Origin: Afipia sp. 1NLS2
GTDB taxonomy: Bacteria; Pseudomonadota; Alphaproteobacteria; Rhizobiales; Xanthobacteraceae
Direction of reading: 5' to 3'
Assembly: GCF_000178995.1 (NCBI RefSeq)
Contig: NZ_ADVZ01000001.1
Coordinates: 902,001-966,000 of the forward strand
Length of the DNA: 64,000 nucleotides
Shown: positions 44,164 through 54,299 of the stretch, piece by piece
Position numbering within the stretch: position 1 is the first letter of the stretch
Layout: every line of letters begins with the position of its first letter
Notes under the pieces: generated by a model
Database searches by the model: none
The model's input: only the letters and a program-made list of their open reading frames with translations
Told to the model about the DNA's origin: nothing
Made by a program: the position numbers and the translations under genes

Positions 44164-44541
44164 ATGGACCGGTTGAAAAAACGCGCGGATTTCATCGCCG
44201 CAGCCCAAGGCCCCCGCATTGCCAGGCCCGCTTTCGTGGTGCAGTCGCGCCTTCGCGACGACACCGGGCCCACCCGCATCGGCTTCACCGTCACCAAAAA
44301 AGTCGGCACCGCGACCGAGCGCAACCGTGTTCGCCGCAGGCTGCGCGAGATGGTCCGACTGGCCGGCGTCATCGCGCCGCCTTCCCCCCGCGACCACGTC
44401 ATCGTCGGCCGGCGCGCCGCGCTGGATCATGAATTCTCCGTCATGATCGAGGATTTCCGTTCCGCGCTGATGCGTCTGACCCGTATGAAGGATCGCGCTG
44501 GCGATCCCCGTCCTATCCGCATTTCACCGAAACACTCTTAA
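44164..44541 (+). CDS. rnpA: Ribonuclease P protein component
   Basis: A 125-residue basic protein with the RNA-binding motif TERNRVRRRLREMVR and the N-terminal KKRADFIAA. It is the protein subunit that helps RNase P RNA mature tRNA 5' ends. ATG 44164 begins 29 bases after rpmH. An upstream in-frame extension has no supporting sequence features and is left out. Confidence 0.93.
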   Translation: MDRLKKRADFIAAAQGPRIARPAFVVQSRLRDDTGPTRIGFTVTKKVGTATERNRVRRRLREMVRLAGVIAPPSPRDHVIVGRRAALDHEFSVMIEDFRSALMRLTRMKDRAGDPRPIRISPKHS

Positions 44542-44563
44542 GTCTACCCACGAGACCTGACCG

Positions 44564-46399
44564 ATGACCGACAATCGTAACACCATCATCGCCGTAGTTT
44601 TGTCCGGCCTCATCCTGCTCGCCTGGCAGTATTTCTACAACATGCCGCAGATGGAGAAGCAGCGCGCCGCGCAGCAGACCCAGATGCAGGCCGCCAACCC
44701 GGCCAATTCCTCGGCACCGGCAGCAACCACGCAGACGCCTGCGGCCGGCAGCGCCGCGCCCACCCCCGCTTCTCCGGGCGCTGAGCAGCAGCAGGCCGCT
44801 CCGGTGAAGGACCGTGCCGAGGTGATCGCCTCGTCGCCGCGCGTCAAGATCGACACGCCGAGCCTGATCGGCAGCATCGCGCTGAAGGGCGCGCGCATCG
44901 ACGACGTGGCTTTTGTGAAATACCGCGAGACAGTCGATCCGAAATCTCCGGCGGAAGTGCTGTTCTCGCCCACAGGGACCAAGGCGCCTTATTACGCAGA
45001 GTTCGGCTTCGTGCCCGCCGCGGGCGCAAGCGCCAAGCTGCCGGGCCTCGATACGGTCTGGACCCAGCAAGGCTCGAACGCGCTGACGCCCACGACGCCG
45101 GTCGTGCTGACATACGACAATGGCGAAGGTCTCGTCTTCACCCGCACCCTTTCGGTGGATGAGAAGTATGTCTTCACCATCAAGGATGAAGTCGCCAATT
45201 CTGGCACCGCGCCTGCGACGCTCTATCCGTTCGGCCTGATCTCGCGGCACGGCCTGCCGGAAACCTCCGGCTATTACATCCTGCATGAAGGCCCGATCGG
45301 CGTTCTGGGCGACAAGGGCCTGCAGGAATACACCTACAAGAAGATGGACGAGACCAAGGCCTCCGAATTCAAGGTCAGCAATGCCTGGCTCGGCATCACC
45401 GACAAATACTGGGCGGCGACGCTGCTGCCCGACCCTGCCGCCTCGCTGACCGCGCGCTTCTCGTCAAAACTGTCCGGCACCACCCGCGTCTACCAGACCG
45501 ATTACCTGCTCGATCCGGTCACCGTGCAGGCCGGCGGCCATGCGACGACCACCACGCGCCTGTTCGCGGGCGCCAAGGAGGTCGCGACCGTCGATGCCTA
45601 CGACAAGCAGCTCAAGCTCAACCGCTTCGAACTACTGATCGACTGGGGCTGGTTCTACTTCATCACCAAGCCGATGTTCTGGACGATCGATCACCTGTAT
45701 CGCCTGTTCGGCAATTTCGGCGTCGCCATCCTGCTCGTCACCGTGATCGTGAAGGCGATCTTCTTCCCGCTGGCCAACAAGTCCTATGCCTCGATGGCGA
45801 AGATGAAGGCCGTGCAGCCGCAGCTCGCCGCGTTGAAGGAAAAATATCCCGACGACAAGGTGAAGCAGCAGCAGGAGATGATGGATATCTACAAGAAGGA
45901 GAAGATCAATCCGATTGCAGGCTGCCTGCCGATCGCGATTCAGATTCCAGTCTTCTTCGCACTCTATAAGGTGCTGTTCATCACCATCGAAATGCGCCAC
46001 GCGCCGTTCTTCGGCTGGATCCACGATCTCTCCGCGCCGGACCCGACGCACGTTTTCAACCTGTTCGGCCTCCTGCCTTACGATCCGAGCGCGGTGCCGA
46101 TTATCGGCCACTATCTCGCAATCGGCGCATGGCCGCTGATCATGGGCGTGACGATGTGGTTCCAGATGAAGCTCAATCCCGCGCCGCCGGATGCGACGCA
46201 GAAGATGATCTTCGACTGGATGCCCGTGATCTTCACCTTCATGCTGGCGTCCTTCCCCGCCGGTCTCGTGATCTACTGGGCCTGGAACAACACGCTCTCG
46301 GTGATCCAGCAGAGCGCGATCATGAAAAAGAACGGCGTGAAGATCGAACTGTTCGACAATCTGAAATCAACCTTCGCGGGCGGCAAGAAACCAGGGTAG
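44564..46399 (+). CDS. yidC: Membrane protein insertase YidC
   Basis: A 611-residue insertase. An N-terminal membrane anchor (about residues 8-25), an Ala/Pro-rich linker and the large periplasmic P1 domain (about residues 85-355) precede five core helices. The conserved stretch [20 protein letters not shown] and the cytosolic loop with [18 protein letters not shown] are present. YidC inserts inner-membrane proteins alone or with SecYEG, fed in part by SRP, whose RNA gene is also in this window. Confidence 0.96.
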   Translation: MTDNRNTIIAVVLSGLILLAWQYFYNMPQMEKQRAAQQTQMQAANPANSSAPAATTQTPAAGSAAPTPASPGAEQQQAAPVKDRAEVIASSPRVKIDTPSLIGSIALKGARIDDVAFVKYRETVDPKSPAEVLFSPTGTKAPYYAEFGFVPAAGASAKLPGLDTVWTQQGSNALTPTTPVVLTYDNGEGLVFTRTLSVDEKYVFTIKDEVANSGTAPATLYPFGLISRHGLPETSGYYILHEGPIGVLGDKGLQEYTYKKMDETKASEFKVSNAWLGITDKYWAATLLPDPAASLTARFSSKLSGTTRVYQTDYLLDPVTVQAGGHATTTTRLFAGAKEVATVDAYDKQLKLNRFELLIDWGWFYFITKPMFWTIDHLYRLFGNFGVAILLVTVIVKAIFFPLANKSYASMAKMKAVQPQLAALKEKYPDDKVKQQQEMMDIYKKEKINPIAGCLPIAIQIPVFFALYKVLFITIEMRHAPFFGWIHDLSAPDPTHVFNLFGLLPYDPSAVPIIGHYLAIGAWPLIMGVTMWFQMKLNPAPPDATQKMIFDWMPVIFTFMLASFPAGLVIYWAWNNTLSVIQQSAIMKKNGVKIELFDNLKSTFAGGKKPG

Positions 46400-46427
46400 C
46401 CCGCCGCTCCAGTACGCTTCTCATAGT

Positions 46428-46461
46428 CATGCCCGGGCTTGTCCCGGGCATGCACGTTTTT
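46428..46461 (+). terminator. REP-like palindrome acting as probable terminator after yidC
   Basis: Arms CATGCCCGGG and CCCGGGCATG (10 bases, perfect) surround CTTGT and are followed by TTTTT at 46457-46461. The structure fits an intrinsic terminator. The same GTCATGCCCGGGCTTGTCCCGGGCAT pattern is a dispersed repeat in Bradyrhizobiaceae genomes, so it may be a mobile repeat that has taken this role. Confidence 0.65.
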
Positions 46462-46477
46462 ATAGTCTCGAAAGACC

Positions 46478-47143
46478 ATGATGACCGAACCCGACGCCGA
46501 ACTGATCGAATCCGGCCGCAAGCTGTTCGCCGGCGACTGGCAGTTCTTCTGGGCCTCTCCTTCCATCGAGACGCTGCCGACGATGCAGGGCGTCGAGATC
46601 GCCTTCGCCGGGCGTTCCAATGTCGGCAAGTCGAGCCTCATCAATGCGCTGACCAACCGCAATGGGCTGGCGCGCACATCGCACACGCCGGGGCGCACGC
46701 AGGAGCTGATCTTCTTCAAGGGGCCGGGACCGCTCGACGCGCGCACGCCCGAACTGCGGCTCGTCGACATGCCGGGCTACGGTTACGCCTCCGCGCCGAA
46801 GACCCAGATCGCCTCATGGACCAAGCTGATCCATAACTTCCTGCTTGGCCGCGCCAATCTTGCGCGCGTTTATGTGCTGATCGATTCACGGCACGGCTTC
46901 AAGGACGCCGACAACGAGGTGCTGACCACGCTCGACAAGGCCGCCGTCAGCTACCAGATCGTGCTGACCAAGGCCGATCAGGTGAAGAAAGCCGCGCTCG
47001 AAGAGACCATGGCCGCGATGGCCGAAAAGCTGCGTAAGCACCCGGCTGCCTTTCCCGAGATGCTGGTGACCTCCTCGCGCGACGGCGGCGGCATGGCCGA
47101 GATGCGCGCGGCCATCGTCAAACTGTTGAGGGAGCGGGCATGA
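46478..47143 (+). CDS. engB: Ribosome biogenesis GTPase EngB
   Basis: A 221-residue GTPase with G1 GRSNVGKSSLINAL, G3 DMPGYGYA and G4 TKAD motifs typical of EngB/YsxC, which assists large-subunit assembly. A second methionine at 46481 could also be the start. Its stop overlaps the start of the next gene in ATGA. Confidence 0.93.
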   Translation: MMTEPDAELIESGRKLFAGDWQFFWASPSIETLPTMQGVEIAFAGRSNVGKSSLINALTNRNGLARTSHTPGRTQELIFFKGPGPLDARTPELRLVDMPGYGYASAPKTQIASWTKLIHNFLLGRANLARVYVLIDSRHGFKDADNEVLTTLDKAAVSYQIVLTKADQVKKAALEETMAAMAEKLRKHPAAFPEMLVTSSRDGGGMAEMRAAIVKLLRERA

Positions 47144-47526
47144 TGTCCACTCTATCGTTGCGGATTCCGGTCGTCTTCGCGGGCCTGATGGGCGCCATTG
47201 GCGTCGCGCTCGCGGCCACCGCCGCACACACACCGGACGCGGCGCGCCTCCACACCGCCTCCTCCATGCTGCTGTTCCACGCCTGCGCGGTGATCGGCGC
47301 GGTGCTGCTCGTCCATCAAGGTCTGGTGAGGCGGCGGCTTGGGCTGACGGCAGCCTATGGCTTCGTGCTCGCCGGTATCCTTTTCGGCGGCGACCTCGTG
47401 TCGCTGCAATATGCCGATCACGGCCTTTTCCCGATGGCGGCGCCGACCGGCGGCACCCTGTTCATCGTCTGCTGGCTGATGCTCGCCGTCGCAGCGCTCG
47501 TGCCGGACCGGACGCCCCGCGCCTGA
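47140..47526 (+). CDS. DUF423 family membrane protein
   Basis: A 128-residue protein with four hydrophobic segments and the DUF423 pattern (GLMGAIGVALAATAAH, then SMLLFHACAVIGAVLL, FVLAGILFGGDLVSLQY). The function of this family is unknown. It is translationally coupled to engB. Confidence 0.8.
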   Translation: MMSTLSLRIPVVFAGLMGAIGVALAATAAHTPDAARLHTASSMLLFHACAVIGAVLLVHQGLVRRRLGLTAAYGFVLAGILFGGDLVSLQYADHGLFPMAAPTGGTLFIVCWLMLAVAALVPDRTPRA

Positions 47527-47611
47527 GGTGCTTTGCACCGTCACATCAATCGGCTAAACCCTTTCCGCCCAGCCAAATCTCCTGGGCCACCCGCCATTCA
47601 AGGTTCGCTTC

Positions 47612-48499
47612 ATGTCCGAGATAAGCCCGCAGGATCAGGCCCGCATTCTGTCCGAAGCGCTGCCGCATATGCAGCAGTACGACGAGGAAACCATCGTCAT
47701 TAAATACGGCGGCCACGCCATGGGCGAAGAAAACCTCGCCCGCGAGTTCGCCCGCGACATCGTGCTTCTGGAGCAAACCGCGATCAATCCGGTGGTCGTT
47801 CATGGCGGCGGTCCGCAGATCGCCACCATGCTGTCGCGCCTCGGCATCAAGTCCGAATTCGCCGCCGGTCTGCGTATCACCGATGCCTCCGCCATCGAGA
47901 TCGTCGAGATGGTGCTGGCGGGCTCGATCAACAAGCAGATCGTCAGCCACATCAACGCGGCGGGCGGCAAGGCCGTGGGTCTAAGCGGCAAGGATGGCAA
48001 CATGGTCACCGCCGTGAAGGCGACCCGCACCATGATCGATCCGGACTCCAACATCGAGAAGGTGATCGATCTCGGCTTCGTCGGCGAGCCCGACAAGGTC
48101 GATCTCGCCTTGCTCAATCAGCTGATCGGCCACGAACTCATTCCGGTGCTGGCACCGCTTGCGGTGTCCTCCGATGGACAGACCTACAACGTCAACGCCG
48201 ACACCTTCGCGGGTGCTGTCGCGGGCGCGCTGCGGGCGAAGCGGCTGTTGCTGCTGACCGACGTTCCGGGCGTGCTCGATAAATCCAAGAAACTCATCCC
48301 CGAATTGTCGATCAAGGATGCACGGCGGCTTATCGCGGACGGCACCATCTCCGGCGGCATGATCCCGAAGGTCGAGACCTGCATCTACGCGCTCGAAGCG
48401 GGCGTCGAAGGTGTCGTCATTCTCGATGGCAAGACCCCGCATGCCGTGCTGCTGGAGCTGTTCACCAATCAGGGCACCGGCACGCTGATGTACAAGTGA
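47612..48499 (+). CDS. argB: Acetylglutamate kinase
   Basis: A 295-residue amino-acid kinase that phosphorylates N-acetyl-L-glutamate in arginine synthesis. It shows [22 protein letters not shown], the [13 protein letters not shown] stretch and [10 protein letters not shown]. No arginine-pathway neighbours are present, in line with the scattered arg genes of this group. Confidence 0.95.
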   Translation: MSEISPQDQARILSEALPHMQQYDEETIVIKYGGHAMGEENLAREFARDIVLLEQTAINPVVVHGGGPQIATMLSRLGIKSEFAAGLRITDASAIEIVEMVLAGSINKQIVSHINAAGGKAVGLSGKDGNMVTAVKATRTMIDPDSNIEKVIDLGFVGEPDKVDLALLNQLIGHELIPVLAPLAVSSDGQTYNVNADTFAGAVAGALRAKRLLLLTDVPGVLDKSKKLIPELSIKDARRLIADGTISGGMIPKVETCIYALEAGVEGVVILDGKTPHAVLLELFTNQGTGTLMYK

Positions 48500-48534
48500 C
48501 GGAGCGAGCGCACCGCGCTGCTTCCCAAAAAATC

Positions 48535-49227
48535 ATGACCGACAAACGCGGCTTCGGCCATATCGACACCTGGGTGTTTGATCTCGACAACACTCTTTAT
48601 CCGCACCACGTCAATCTGTGGCAGCAGGTCGACGGCCGCATCCGCGATTTCGTCGCCCACCAGCTCAAGGTTGACCCTGCCGAGGCGTTCCGGATCCAGA
48701 AGGATTACTATCGCCGCTACGGCACCACGATGCGTGGCATGATGACCGAGCACGGCGTCAGCCCCGATGATTTCCTCGCTTACGTCCACGACATCGACCA
48801 TTCCCCGCTCGAGCCGAACCCGGCGATGGGACAGGCACTCGCCAAACTGCCTGGCCGCAAGCTGATTCTGACCAACGCGTCCGTCGCGCATGCCGAGAAG
48901 GTTCTGGAGCGGCTCGCGCTCGGCGTCACCTTCGACGGCGTGTTCGACATCATCTCGGCCGAGTTCGAGCCGAAGCCCGCGCGCCAGACTTACCGGCGCT
49001 TCCTCGATCTGCACGAGGTTGACGCAGAGCGCGCGGCGATGTTCGAGGACCTCGCCCGCAACCTCGCGATCCCGCATGAATTCGGCATGACCACCGTGCT
49101 GGTGGTGCCCGATGGCACCCAAAAGGTCGTGCGCGAAGCTTGGGAAATGGAGGGGCGCGACGCCCCGCACGTCGATCACGTCACCGACGACCTGACGGGA
49201 TTTCTGGCGCAATTAGCGAAGTCCTGA
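48535..49227 (+). CDS. HAD-family pyrimidine 5'-nucleotidase-like phosphatase
   Basis: A 230-residue HAD hydrolase with nucleophile motif [16 protein letters not shown] (motif II) and a later FEDLARNL motif. The Sdt1/pyrimidine 5'-nucleotidase-like subgroup has this DLDNTLY form. GTG 48496 would overlap the end of argB by four bases and add 13 residues; ATG 48535 gives the more usual length. Substrate assignment is from family similarity. Confidence 0.8.
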   Translation: MTDKRGFGHIDTWVFDLDNTLYPHHVNLWQQVDGRIRDFVAHQLKVDPAEAFRIQKDYYRRYGTTMRGMMTEHGVSPDDFLAYVHDIDHSPLEPNPAMGQALAKLPGRKLILTNASVAHAEKVLERLALGVTFDGVFDIISAEFEPKPARQTYRRFLDLHEVDAERAAMFEDLARNLAIPHEFGMTTVLVVPDGTQKVVREAWEMEGRDAPHVDHVTDDLTGFLAQLAKS

Positions 49228-49265
49228 TCGCGCCCGCCTTGCTCTCCCGGGAAAATTCCGCCAAA

Positions 49266-49291
49266 GATCGTCTGCAATTATGCAGACGATC
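49266..49291. promoter_or_regulatory. Perfect 11-base hairpin/palindrome upstream of dapD
   Basis: GATCGTCTGCA and TGCAGACGATC are perfect inverted complements separated by ATTA. The element ends 36 bases before the dapD start and is not followed by a T-run, so it is more likely an operator or leader hairpin than a terminator. A further CTGCAATT copy overlaps the right arm. Confidence 0.5.
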
Positions 49292-49327
49292 TGCAATTCC
49301 TATCCATCTGATTTTCCAAGGAAACCG

Positions 49328-50173
49328 ATGTCTCTCTCCGCTCTCGAAACCACGCTGAACACCGCTTTCGACGCCCGCGACACCGTCAACGCCTCCACCA
49401 AGGGCGAGGTGCGCGATGCCGTGGAGCTGGCGCTCGACATGCTCGACAAGGGCGAGGCGCGGGTCGCGGAGCCGCAGGCGAATGGGGCGTGGAAGGTCAA
49501 CCAGTGGCTAAAGAAGGCCGTGCTGCTGTCGTTCCGCCTCAACGACATGGCGCCGATTCCCGGCGGCCCCGGCGGCGCGCACTGGTGGGACAAGGTGCCC
49601 TCGAAGTTCGAGGACTATTCCGAGCAGAGCTTCCGTGAAGCCGGCTTCCGCGCGGTGCCGGGTGCGATCGTCCGCCGCTCGGCCTTCATCGGCAAGAACG
49701 TCGTGCTGATGCCGTCCTTCGTCAATCTCGGCGCCTATGTCGACGAAGCGACCATGATCGACACATGGTCCACCGTCGGCTCCTGCGCACAGATCGGCAA
49801 GCACGTCCACATCTCCGGCGGCGTCGGCATCGGCGGCGTGCTGGAGCCTTTGCAGGCGGGCCCGGTCATCATCGAGGACGACTGCTTCATCGGCGCGCGC
49901 TCGGAAGTCGCCGAGGGCGTGATCGTGCGCAAGGGCGCGGTGCTCTCCATGGGCGTATTCATCGGCGCATCGACCAAGATCATCGACCGCACCACGGGTG
50001 AAGTGTTTGTCGGCGAAGTCCCCGCTTATTCCGTGGTGGTGCCGGGCTCCCTGCCCGGCAAGCCGATGAAGGACGGCACACCCGGCCCGTCGCTCTACTG
50101 CGCGGTGATCGTCAAGCGCGTGGACGAGAAGACCCGTTCCAAGACCAGCATCAACGAACTGCTGCGAGACTGA
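49328..50173 (+). CDS. dapD: Tetrahydrodipicolinate N-succinyltransferase
   Basis: A 281-residue left-handed beta-helix enzyme. It has the helical N-terminal domain (residues about 1-100), hexapeptide repeats ([19 protein letters not shown] ... [20 protein letters not shown]) and a C-terminal extension. It makes N-succinyl-2-amino-6-ketopimelate for lysine and peptidoglycan synthesis. ATG 49328 fits the family N-terminus ([14 protein letters not shown]). dapE follows 2 bases later. Confidence 0.94.
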   Translation: MSLSALETTLNTAFDARDTVNASTKGEVRDAVELALDMLDKGEARVAEPQANGAWKVNQWLKKAVLLSFRLNDMAPIPGGPGGAHWWDKVPSKFEDYSEQSFREAGFRAVPGAIVRRSAFIGKNVVLMPSFVNLGAYVDEATMIDTWSTVGSCAQIGKHVHISGGVGIGGVLEPLQAGPVIIEDDCFIGARSEVAEGVIVRKGAVLSMGVFIGASTKIIDRTTGEVFVGEVPAYSVVVPGSLPGKPMKDGTPGPSLYCAVIVKRVDEKTRSKTSINELLRD

Positions 50174-50175
50174 CA

Positions 50176-51330
50176 ATGACCAAGGCGCTGGACGTCGCCC
50201 GCGATCTGTTGCGCTGCCCTTCGGTGACGCCTGCGGATGCGGGCGCGCTCGGCGTTCTTGAAAAGCTCCTGAAGGACGCCGGTTTCGAAACCCATCGCCT
50301 CACCTTCACCGAGCCGGGCGCGGACGACACCGACAACCTCTATGCCCGCATCGGCACCGCTGCCCCGCACATCACCTTCGCGGGCCACACCGACGTGGTG
50401 CCGCCGGGCGACGACAAAGCATGGTCGCACGATGCATTCGCGGGCGATGTGGACGGCGACGTGCTCTATGGCCGCGGCGCGGTCGACATGAAGGGCGCCA
50501 TCGCCTGTTCGGTTGCCGCCGTGCTGGATTATCTGCAAGCGAACGGCGGCCAGCCAAAGGGCTCGATTTCTTTTCTCATCACCGGCGACGAGGAAGGTCC
50601 CGCCGTCAACGGCACGGTGAAGCTGCTCGACTGGGCGGCGAAGCGCGGCGAAAAGTTCGATCATTGCGTGCTGGGCGAACCGAGCAACGTCAATGCGCTC
50701 GGCGACTGCATCAAGGTCGGGCGTCGCGGCTCGCTATCAGGCACGCTGATCGTCGAGGGCAAGCAGGGCCATGTCGCCTATCCCGACCGCGCGCATAATC
50801 CGCTGCCCGACATCGCAGCTCTGGTCAGCGCACTGAACGCCGATCCGCTCGATCATGGCACCGATCACTTTCCGCCGTCGAATCTGGAGTTTCTCTCCAT
50901 CGACACCGGCAACCCGGCATGGAACGTGATCCCCGCTCAGGCGCGGGCGCGCTTCAATATCCGCCACAACGACTACCGCACGCAGGATTCGCTGCGCGCG
51001 CTGATCGAGGGTCGCGTCGAAAAGCTCTCCGGCAACCACACCACCGCGCGCGTCGAATGGGAGCCGTCGAACGCCGACGCCTTCCTGACGCAGCCCGGCC
51101 CCTTCACCGATCTCGTCGTCGCTGCCATCGAAGAGGTGACCAAGCGGCGGCCGAAGCTCGATACCGGCGGCGGCACGTCGGATGCGCGCTTCATCGTTCA
51201 TTACTGCCCGGTGCTCGAATTCGGCCTCGTCGGCCAGACCATGCACCAGATCGACGAGCGCACGCCGGTCGCCGACATCGAGGCGCTGACGAAAATCTAT
51301 CGCAGCGTGCTGGATCGCTATTTCAAGTGA
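50176..51330 (+). CDS. dapE: Succinyl-diaminopimelate desuccinylase
   Basis: A 384-residue M20-family zinc hydrolase that removes the succinyl group in the diaminopimelate pathway. Motifs [25 protein letters not shown] and the GGGTSDARF near the end are intact. It is coupled to dapD with a 2-base gap, so the two pathway steps are made together. Confidence 0.95.
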   Translation: MTKALDVARDLLRCPSVTPADAGALGVLEKLLKDAGFETHRLTFTEPGADDTDNLYARIGTAAPHITFAGHTDVVPPGDDKAWSHDAFAGDVDGDVLYGRGAVDMKGAIACSVAAVLDYLQANGGQPKGSISFLITGDEEGPAVNGTVKLLDWAAKRGEKFDHCVLGEPSNVNALGDCIKVGRRGSLSGTLIVEGKQGHVAYPDRAHNPLPDIAALVSALNADPLDHGTDHFPPSNLEFLSIDTGNPAWNVIPAQARARFNIRHNDYRTQDSLRALIEGRVEKLSGNHTTARVEWEPSNADAFLTQPGPFTDLVVAAIEEVTKRRPKLDTGGGTSDARFIVHYCPVLEFGLVGQTMHQIDERTPVADIEALTKIYRSVLDRYFK

Positions 51331-51340
51331 GGGCGCGCGC

Positions 51341-51904
51341 ATGAGCGGCAACATCCTCGTCCTCACCGCCATCGACGACGAACTCGACAAAGCGCGCGCG
51401 CCGGAGGGCGTCGAAGTGATCTACACCGGCGTCGGCAAGGTCAATGCGGCGAGTGCCGCGACGCTCGCGCTGCTGGTGCTGCGCCCGCGTCTCGTTGTCA
51501 ACTACGGCACCGCCGGCAAGATTCACAAGATGCACAACGGTCTCGTCGAGGTCGCCCATGCCGTGCAGCGCGACATGATGGCGATGCCGCTGGCGCCGCG
51601 CGGCCGCACGCCGTTCTCGCCGGAGATCGATCGCTTGTCGTCAGGGCACAAAGGTGTGACCTGCGGCACTGGCGACAGCTTCGTCACCACGACTGACCCG
51701 TGGCTCGTCGAGAACAAGATCGACATTGTGGACATGGAGCTTTATGCCATCGCCCATGTCTGTCAGCGGCATTCGCTGCCGTGGCGCGCGTTCAAGTTCA
51801 TCACCGATGAAGCCGACGACAACGCCGCTGATCACTGGCAGGACAATGTGAAAGACGGCGAGGATTTGTTCTGGGACGCGATGAAGGAAATCGCACCGGC
51901 CTGA
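51341..51904 (+). CDS. Nucleoside phosphorylase/nucleosidase-like protein
   Basis: A 187-residue protein with the shape of the purine nucleosidase/phosphorylase superfamily but shorter than MTA/SAH nucleosidase. It has a start ILVLTAIDDELD, the VVNYGTAGKI glycine motif and VDMELYAIAHV, where the ME and later D resemble the ribose and base contacts. It follows dapE at 10 bases. The substrate is unknown; a 5'-methylthioadenosine-type nucleoside is a reasonable guess. Confidence 0.7.
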   Translation: MSGNILVLTAIDDELDKARAPEGVEVIYTGVGKVNAASAATLALLVLRPRLVVNYGTAGKIHKMHNGLVEVAHAVQRDMMAMPLAPRGRTPFSPEIDRLSSGHKGVTCGTGDSFVTTTDPWLVENKIDIVDMELYAIAHVCQRHSLPWRAFKFITDEADDNAADHWQDNVKDGEDLFWDAMKEIAPA

Positions 51905-51907
51905 CTT

Positions 51908-51933
51908 CCTCGCCCCGCACTTGCGGAGAGAGG
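51908..51933. terminator. Weak palindrome between convergent genes
   Basis: CCTC-GCCCCGC-ACTT-GCGG-AGAGAGG forms an interrupted hairpin centred on CCGC/GCGG, between the nucleosidase-like gene and convergent truA. No clear T-run. A bidirectional terminator or a REP-like repeat is possible. Confidence 0.35.
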
Positions 51934-51943
51934 TAAGAAGGAC

Positions 51944-52681
51944 TCAATAATCCACCTTCACCAGATACAATCCGTCCGGCGGCGCGACGGGGCCGCAGGC
52001 GGCGCGGTTGCGTGCATCGAGCGCCTTGCGCATATCAGCCGCCGTCCATCGGCCATGCCCGACCCAGACCAGCGAGCCGACCATCGAGCGCACCTGACTG
52101 TGCAGGAACGAGCGCGCCGAGGTGACGATGTTGACGGTATCACCGTCGCGGATGACATCGAGCTGGTCGAGTGTCTTGTCCGGCGACTTCGCCTGACATT
52201 CGGTATCGCGAAACGTGGTGAAATCGTGCTTGCCTATCAGCACCTGCGCGGCTTCGTTCATCGCCGCCACATCGAGCGGCCGCGCCACCCGCCACGCACG
52301 CCCGGCATCGAGTGCGAGGTTCGCCCGGCGATTGCTGATGCGATAGATGTAATGGCGCTTCAGCGCCGAGAAACGCGCTTCGAACGTATCCGGCACGATC
52401 TCCGCAGAGAGAACCCCGATAGGGTGCGGACGCACATGCGCGTTCAACGCGTCACGCACCCGGTCGGCGCGATAGGTTTTCTCGAGATCGATATGTGCGA
52501 CCTGCCCCAACGCATGAACGCCGGCATCGGTACGCCCCGCACCGTGCACGCGGACGCGGCTGCCGGTCATCGCCATAACCGCATCTTCCAGCGCGCCCTG
52601 CACTGAAGGGCCGTTGTCCTGATACTGCCAGCCGCAGAACGGCGTGCCGTCATATTCGATGATCAGCTTGTAGCGTGGCAT
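51944..52681 (-). CDS. truA: tRNA pseudouridine synthase A
   Basis: A 245-residue enzyme that isomerises uridines 38-40 of the tRNA anticodon arm. The catalytic aspartate lies in [17 protein letters not shown] (about residues 50-66), with LKRHYIYRI and [15 protein letters not shown] following. Its start overlaps the last base of fmt, and def lies before fmt on the same strand. Confidence 0.94.
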   Translation of the reverse strand: MPRYKLIIEYDGTPFCGWQYQDNGPSVQGALEDAVMAMTGSRVRVHGAGRTDAGVHALGQVAHIDLEKTYRADRVRDALNAHVRPHPIGVLSAEIVPDTFEARFSALKRHYIYRISNRRANLALDAGRAWRVARPLDVAAMNEAAQVLIGKHDFTTFRDTECQAKSPDKTLDQLDVIRDGDTVNIVTSARSFLHSQVRSMVGSLVWVGHGRWTAADMRKALDARNRAACGPVAPPDGLYLVKVDY

Positions 52682-53613
52682 CAGATCACAGCCAGCGGCG
52701 GCGCGAGCGGCGTGCCGCGCAGGAAGTCCGGCGCCGTCATCGGTTGCTTGCCCGCGCGCTGCACCTGCAACAGACGGATCGCGCCGCTGCCGCAGGCGAT
52801 CGTCAGATGCTCGTCGAGCAGCACACCCGGTGCGCCCGATCCCTGCGCCAGCTCGCAGCGAAGCACCTTGATCCGCACAGGCACGCCTTCAATCGCAATC
52901 TCGAACCATGCGCCGGGAAACGGCGACAGACCGTGGATGTGGCGCAGCACCTCATGCGCGGGCTTCGCCCAGTCGATCTTCGCTTCGGCCTTGCCGATCT
53001 TGGCGGCATAGGTGATGCCCGCTTCATCCTGCGGCACGAGATCAAGGCCGCCCTGTTCCAGCGCCGCCATCGCCTGCACCATGAGGTCGGCACCGCGCGG
53101 CGCGAGCGCGTCGTGCAGGTCCTGCGCGGTCATCGCATCGGTGATTGGAAGGCGATCCGTCATCGCCACATCGCCGGTATCTAACCCGGCATCCATCTTC
53201 ATCACCATCGCGCCGGATTCGGCATCGCCGGTCATGATGGCGCGCTGGATCGGCGCGGCCCCGCGCCAGCGCGGCAACAGCGAAGCATGCAGATTGAAGC
53301 AACCGCGCGGCACGGCGTTGAGAATATTTTCGGGCAGGATCATGCCATAGGCGACGACCACGGCGGCGTCCGCCTTGTGGGCGCGAAATGTTGCCTCCGC
53401 CTCCGGGGTCTTGAGCGTCGATGGCGTCAGCACCGGAAGGCCGAGCTCACGCGCCGCCTGCTCCACCGGCGTCGGCTGCAGTTTCATCCCGCGCCCCGCA
53501 GGCTTCGCCACACGGGTATAGACCGCCACGATCTCATGACCGTGCGCATGCAGCGCGCGCAGCGTCGGCACCGCGAAGTCCGGCGTGCCCATGAAGATCA
53601 GACGAAGCGGCAT
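52681..53613 (-). CDS. fmt: Methionyl-tRNA formyltransferase
   Basis: A 310-residue enzyme that formylates initiator Met-tRNA. It starts with [16 protein letters not shown], has the catalytic stretch [18 protein letters not shown] and a C-terminal OB-like domain. Order def-fmt-truA is a common translation-related operon: the deformylase that later removes the formyl group is encoded 11 bases upstream. Confidence 0.95.
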   Translation of the reverse strand: MPLRLIFMGTPDFAVPTLRALHAHGHEIVAVYTRVAKPAGRGMKLQPTPVEQAARELGLPVLTPSTLKTPEAEATFRAHKADAAVVVAYGMILPENILNAVPRGCFNLHASLLPRWRGAAPIQRAIMTGDAESGAMVMKMDAGLDTGDVAMTDRLPITDAMTAQDLHDALAPRGADLMVQAMAALEQGGLDLVPQDEAGITYAAKIGKAEAKIDWAKPAHEVLRHIHGLSPFPGAWFEIAIEGVPVRIKVLRCELAQGSGAPGVLLDEHLTIACGSGAIRLLQVQRAGKQPMTAPDFLRGTPLAPPLAVI

Positions 53614-53624
53614 GAGGCTCGCTG

Positions 53625-54140
53625 TTATTTGGCCGCGAGTTTCGCGGCCTTGGTGAACTTCTTCATCACGCGATCGCGCTTGAGCTTGGACAGGTAGTCG
53701 ATGAACAGAACACCGTTGATGTGATCGATCTCGTGCTGGATGCAGGTGGCGAACAGCCCCTCCGCATCCTCCTCGTGCACCTTGCCGTCGAGGTCCATGT
53801 AACGGATACGCACGGATGCGGGCCGCTCCACCTCCTCGTAATATTCCGGGATCGACAGGCAGCCTTCCTCGTACACCGAAACGTCGTCGGACTTCGACAG
53901 AATCTCCGGGTTGATGAAGACCCGCGGCACCTTCTCACCTTCCTTCTTGGAGACGTCCATGGTGATGAGCCGCAGCGGCACCGCCACCTGAATGGCGGCA
54001 AGGCCAATGCCCGGCGCGTCATACATGGTCTCGAACATATCCTCGGCGAGCGCGCGGATTTCGGGTGTGATCTTGTCGACCGGTTCTGAGACAAGACGCA
54101 GGCGTTTGTCCGGGATGCTGATGATTTCACGAATGGCCAT
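53625..54140 (-). CDS. def: Peptide deformylase
   Basis: A 171-residue metalloenzyme that removes the N-formyl group from nascent proteins. All three active-site motifs are there: GIGLAAIQV (variant of GxGLAAxQ), EEGCLSIP and [15 protein letters not shown] 54140 ([11 protein letters not shown]) is the family start; the preceding in-frame residues are rejected. Confidence 0.95.
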   Translation of the reverse strand: MAIREIISIPDKRLRLVSEPVDKITPEIRALAEDMFETMYDAPGIGLAAIQVAVPLRLITMDVSKKEGEKVPRVFINPEILSKSDDVSVYEEGCLSIPEYYEEVERPASVRIRYMDLDGKVHEEDAEGLFATCIQHEIDHINGVLFIDYLSKLKRDRVMKKFTKAAKLAAK

Positions 54141-54299
54141 GCCCGCGATGTAATCGGACTGCCTGCCGGGGTCAAACGGCGATTGAGCCCTCAAAACAAC
54201 TGTCTTTCCAGTGCGGAAAACCGGTGCATCAAGACATTATTAACCATAAATGTTCCCTATTCGTTCCATTTTCGCCGCGAATCGGGCTACAGTGCCGCA

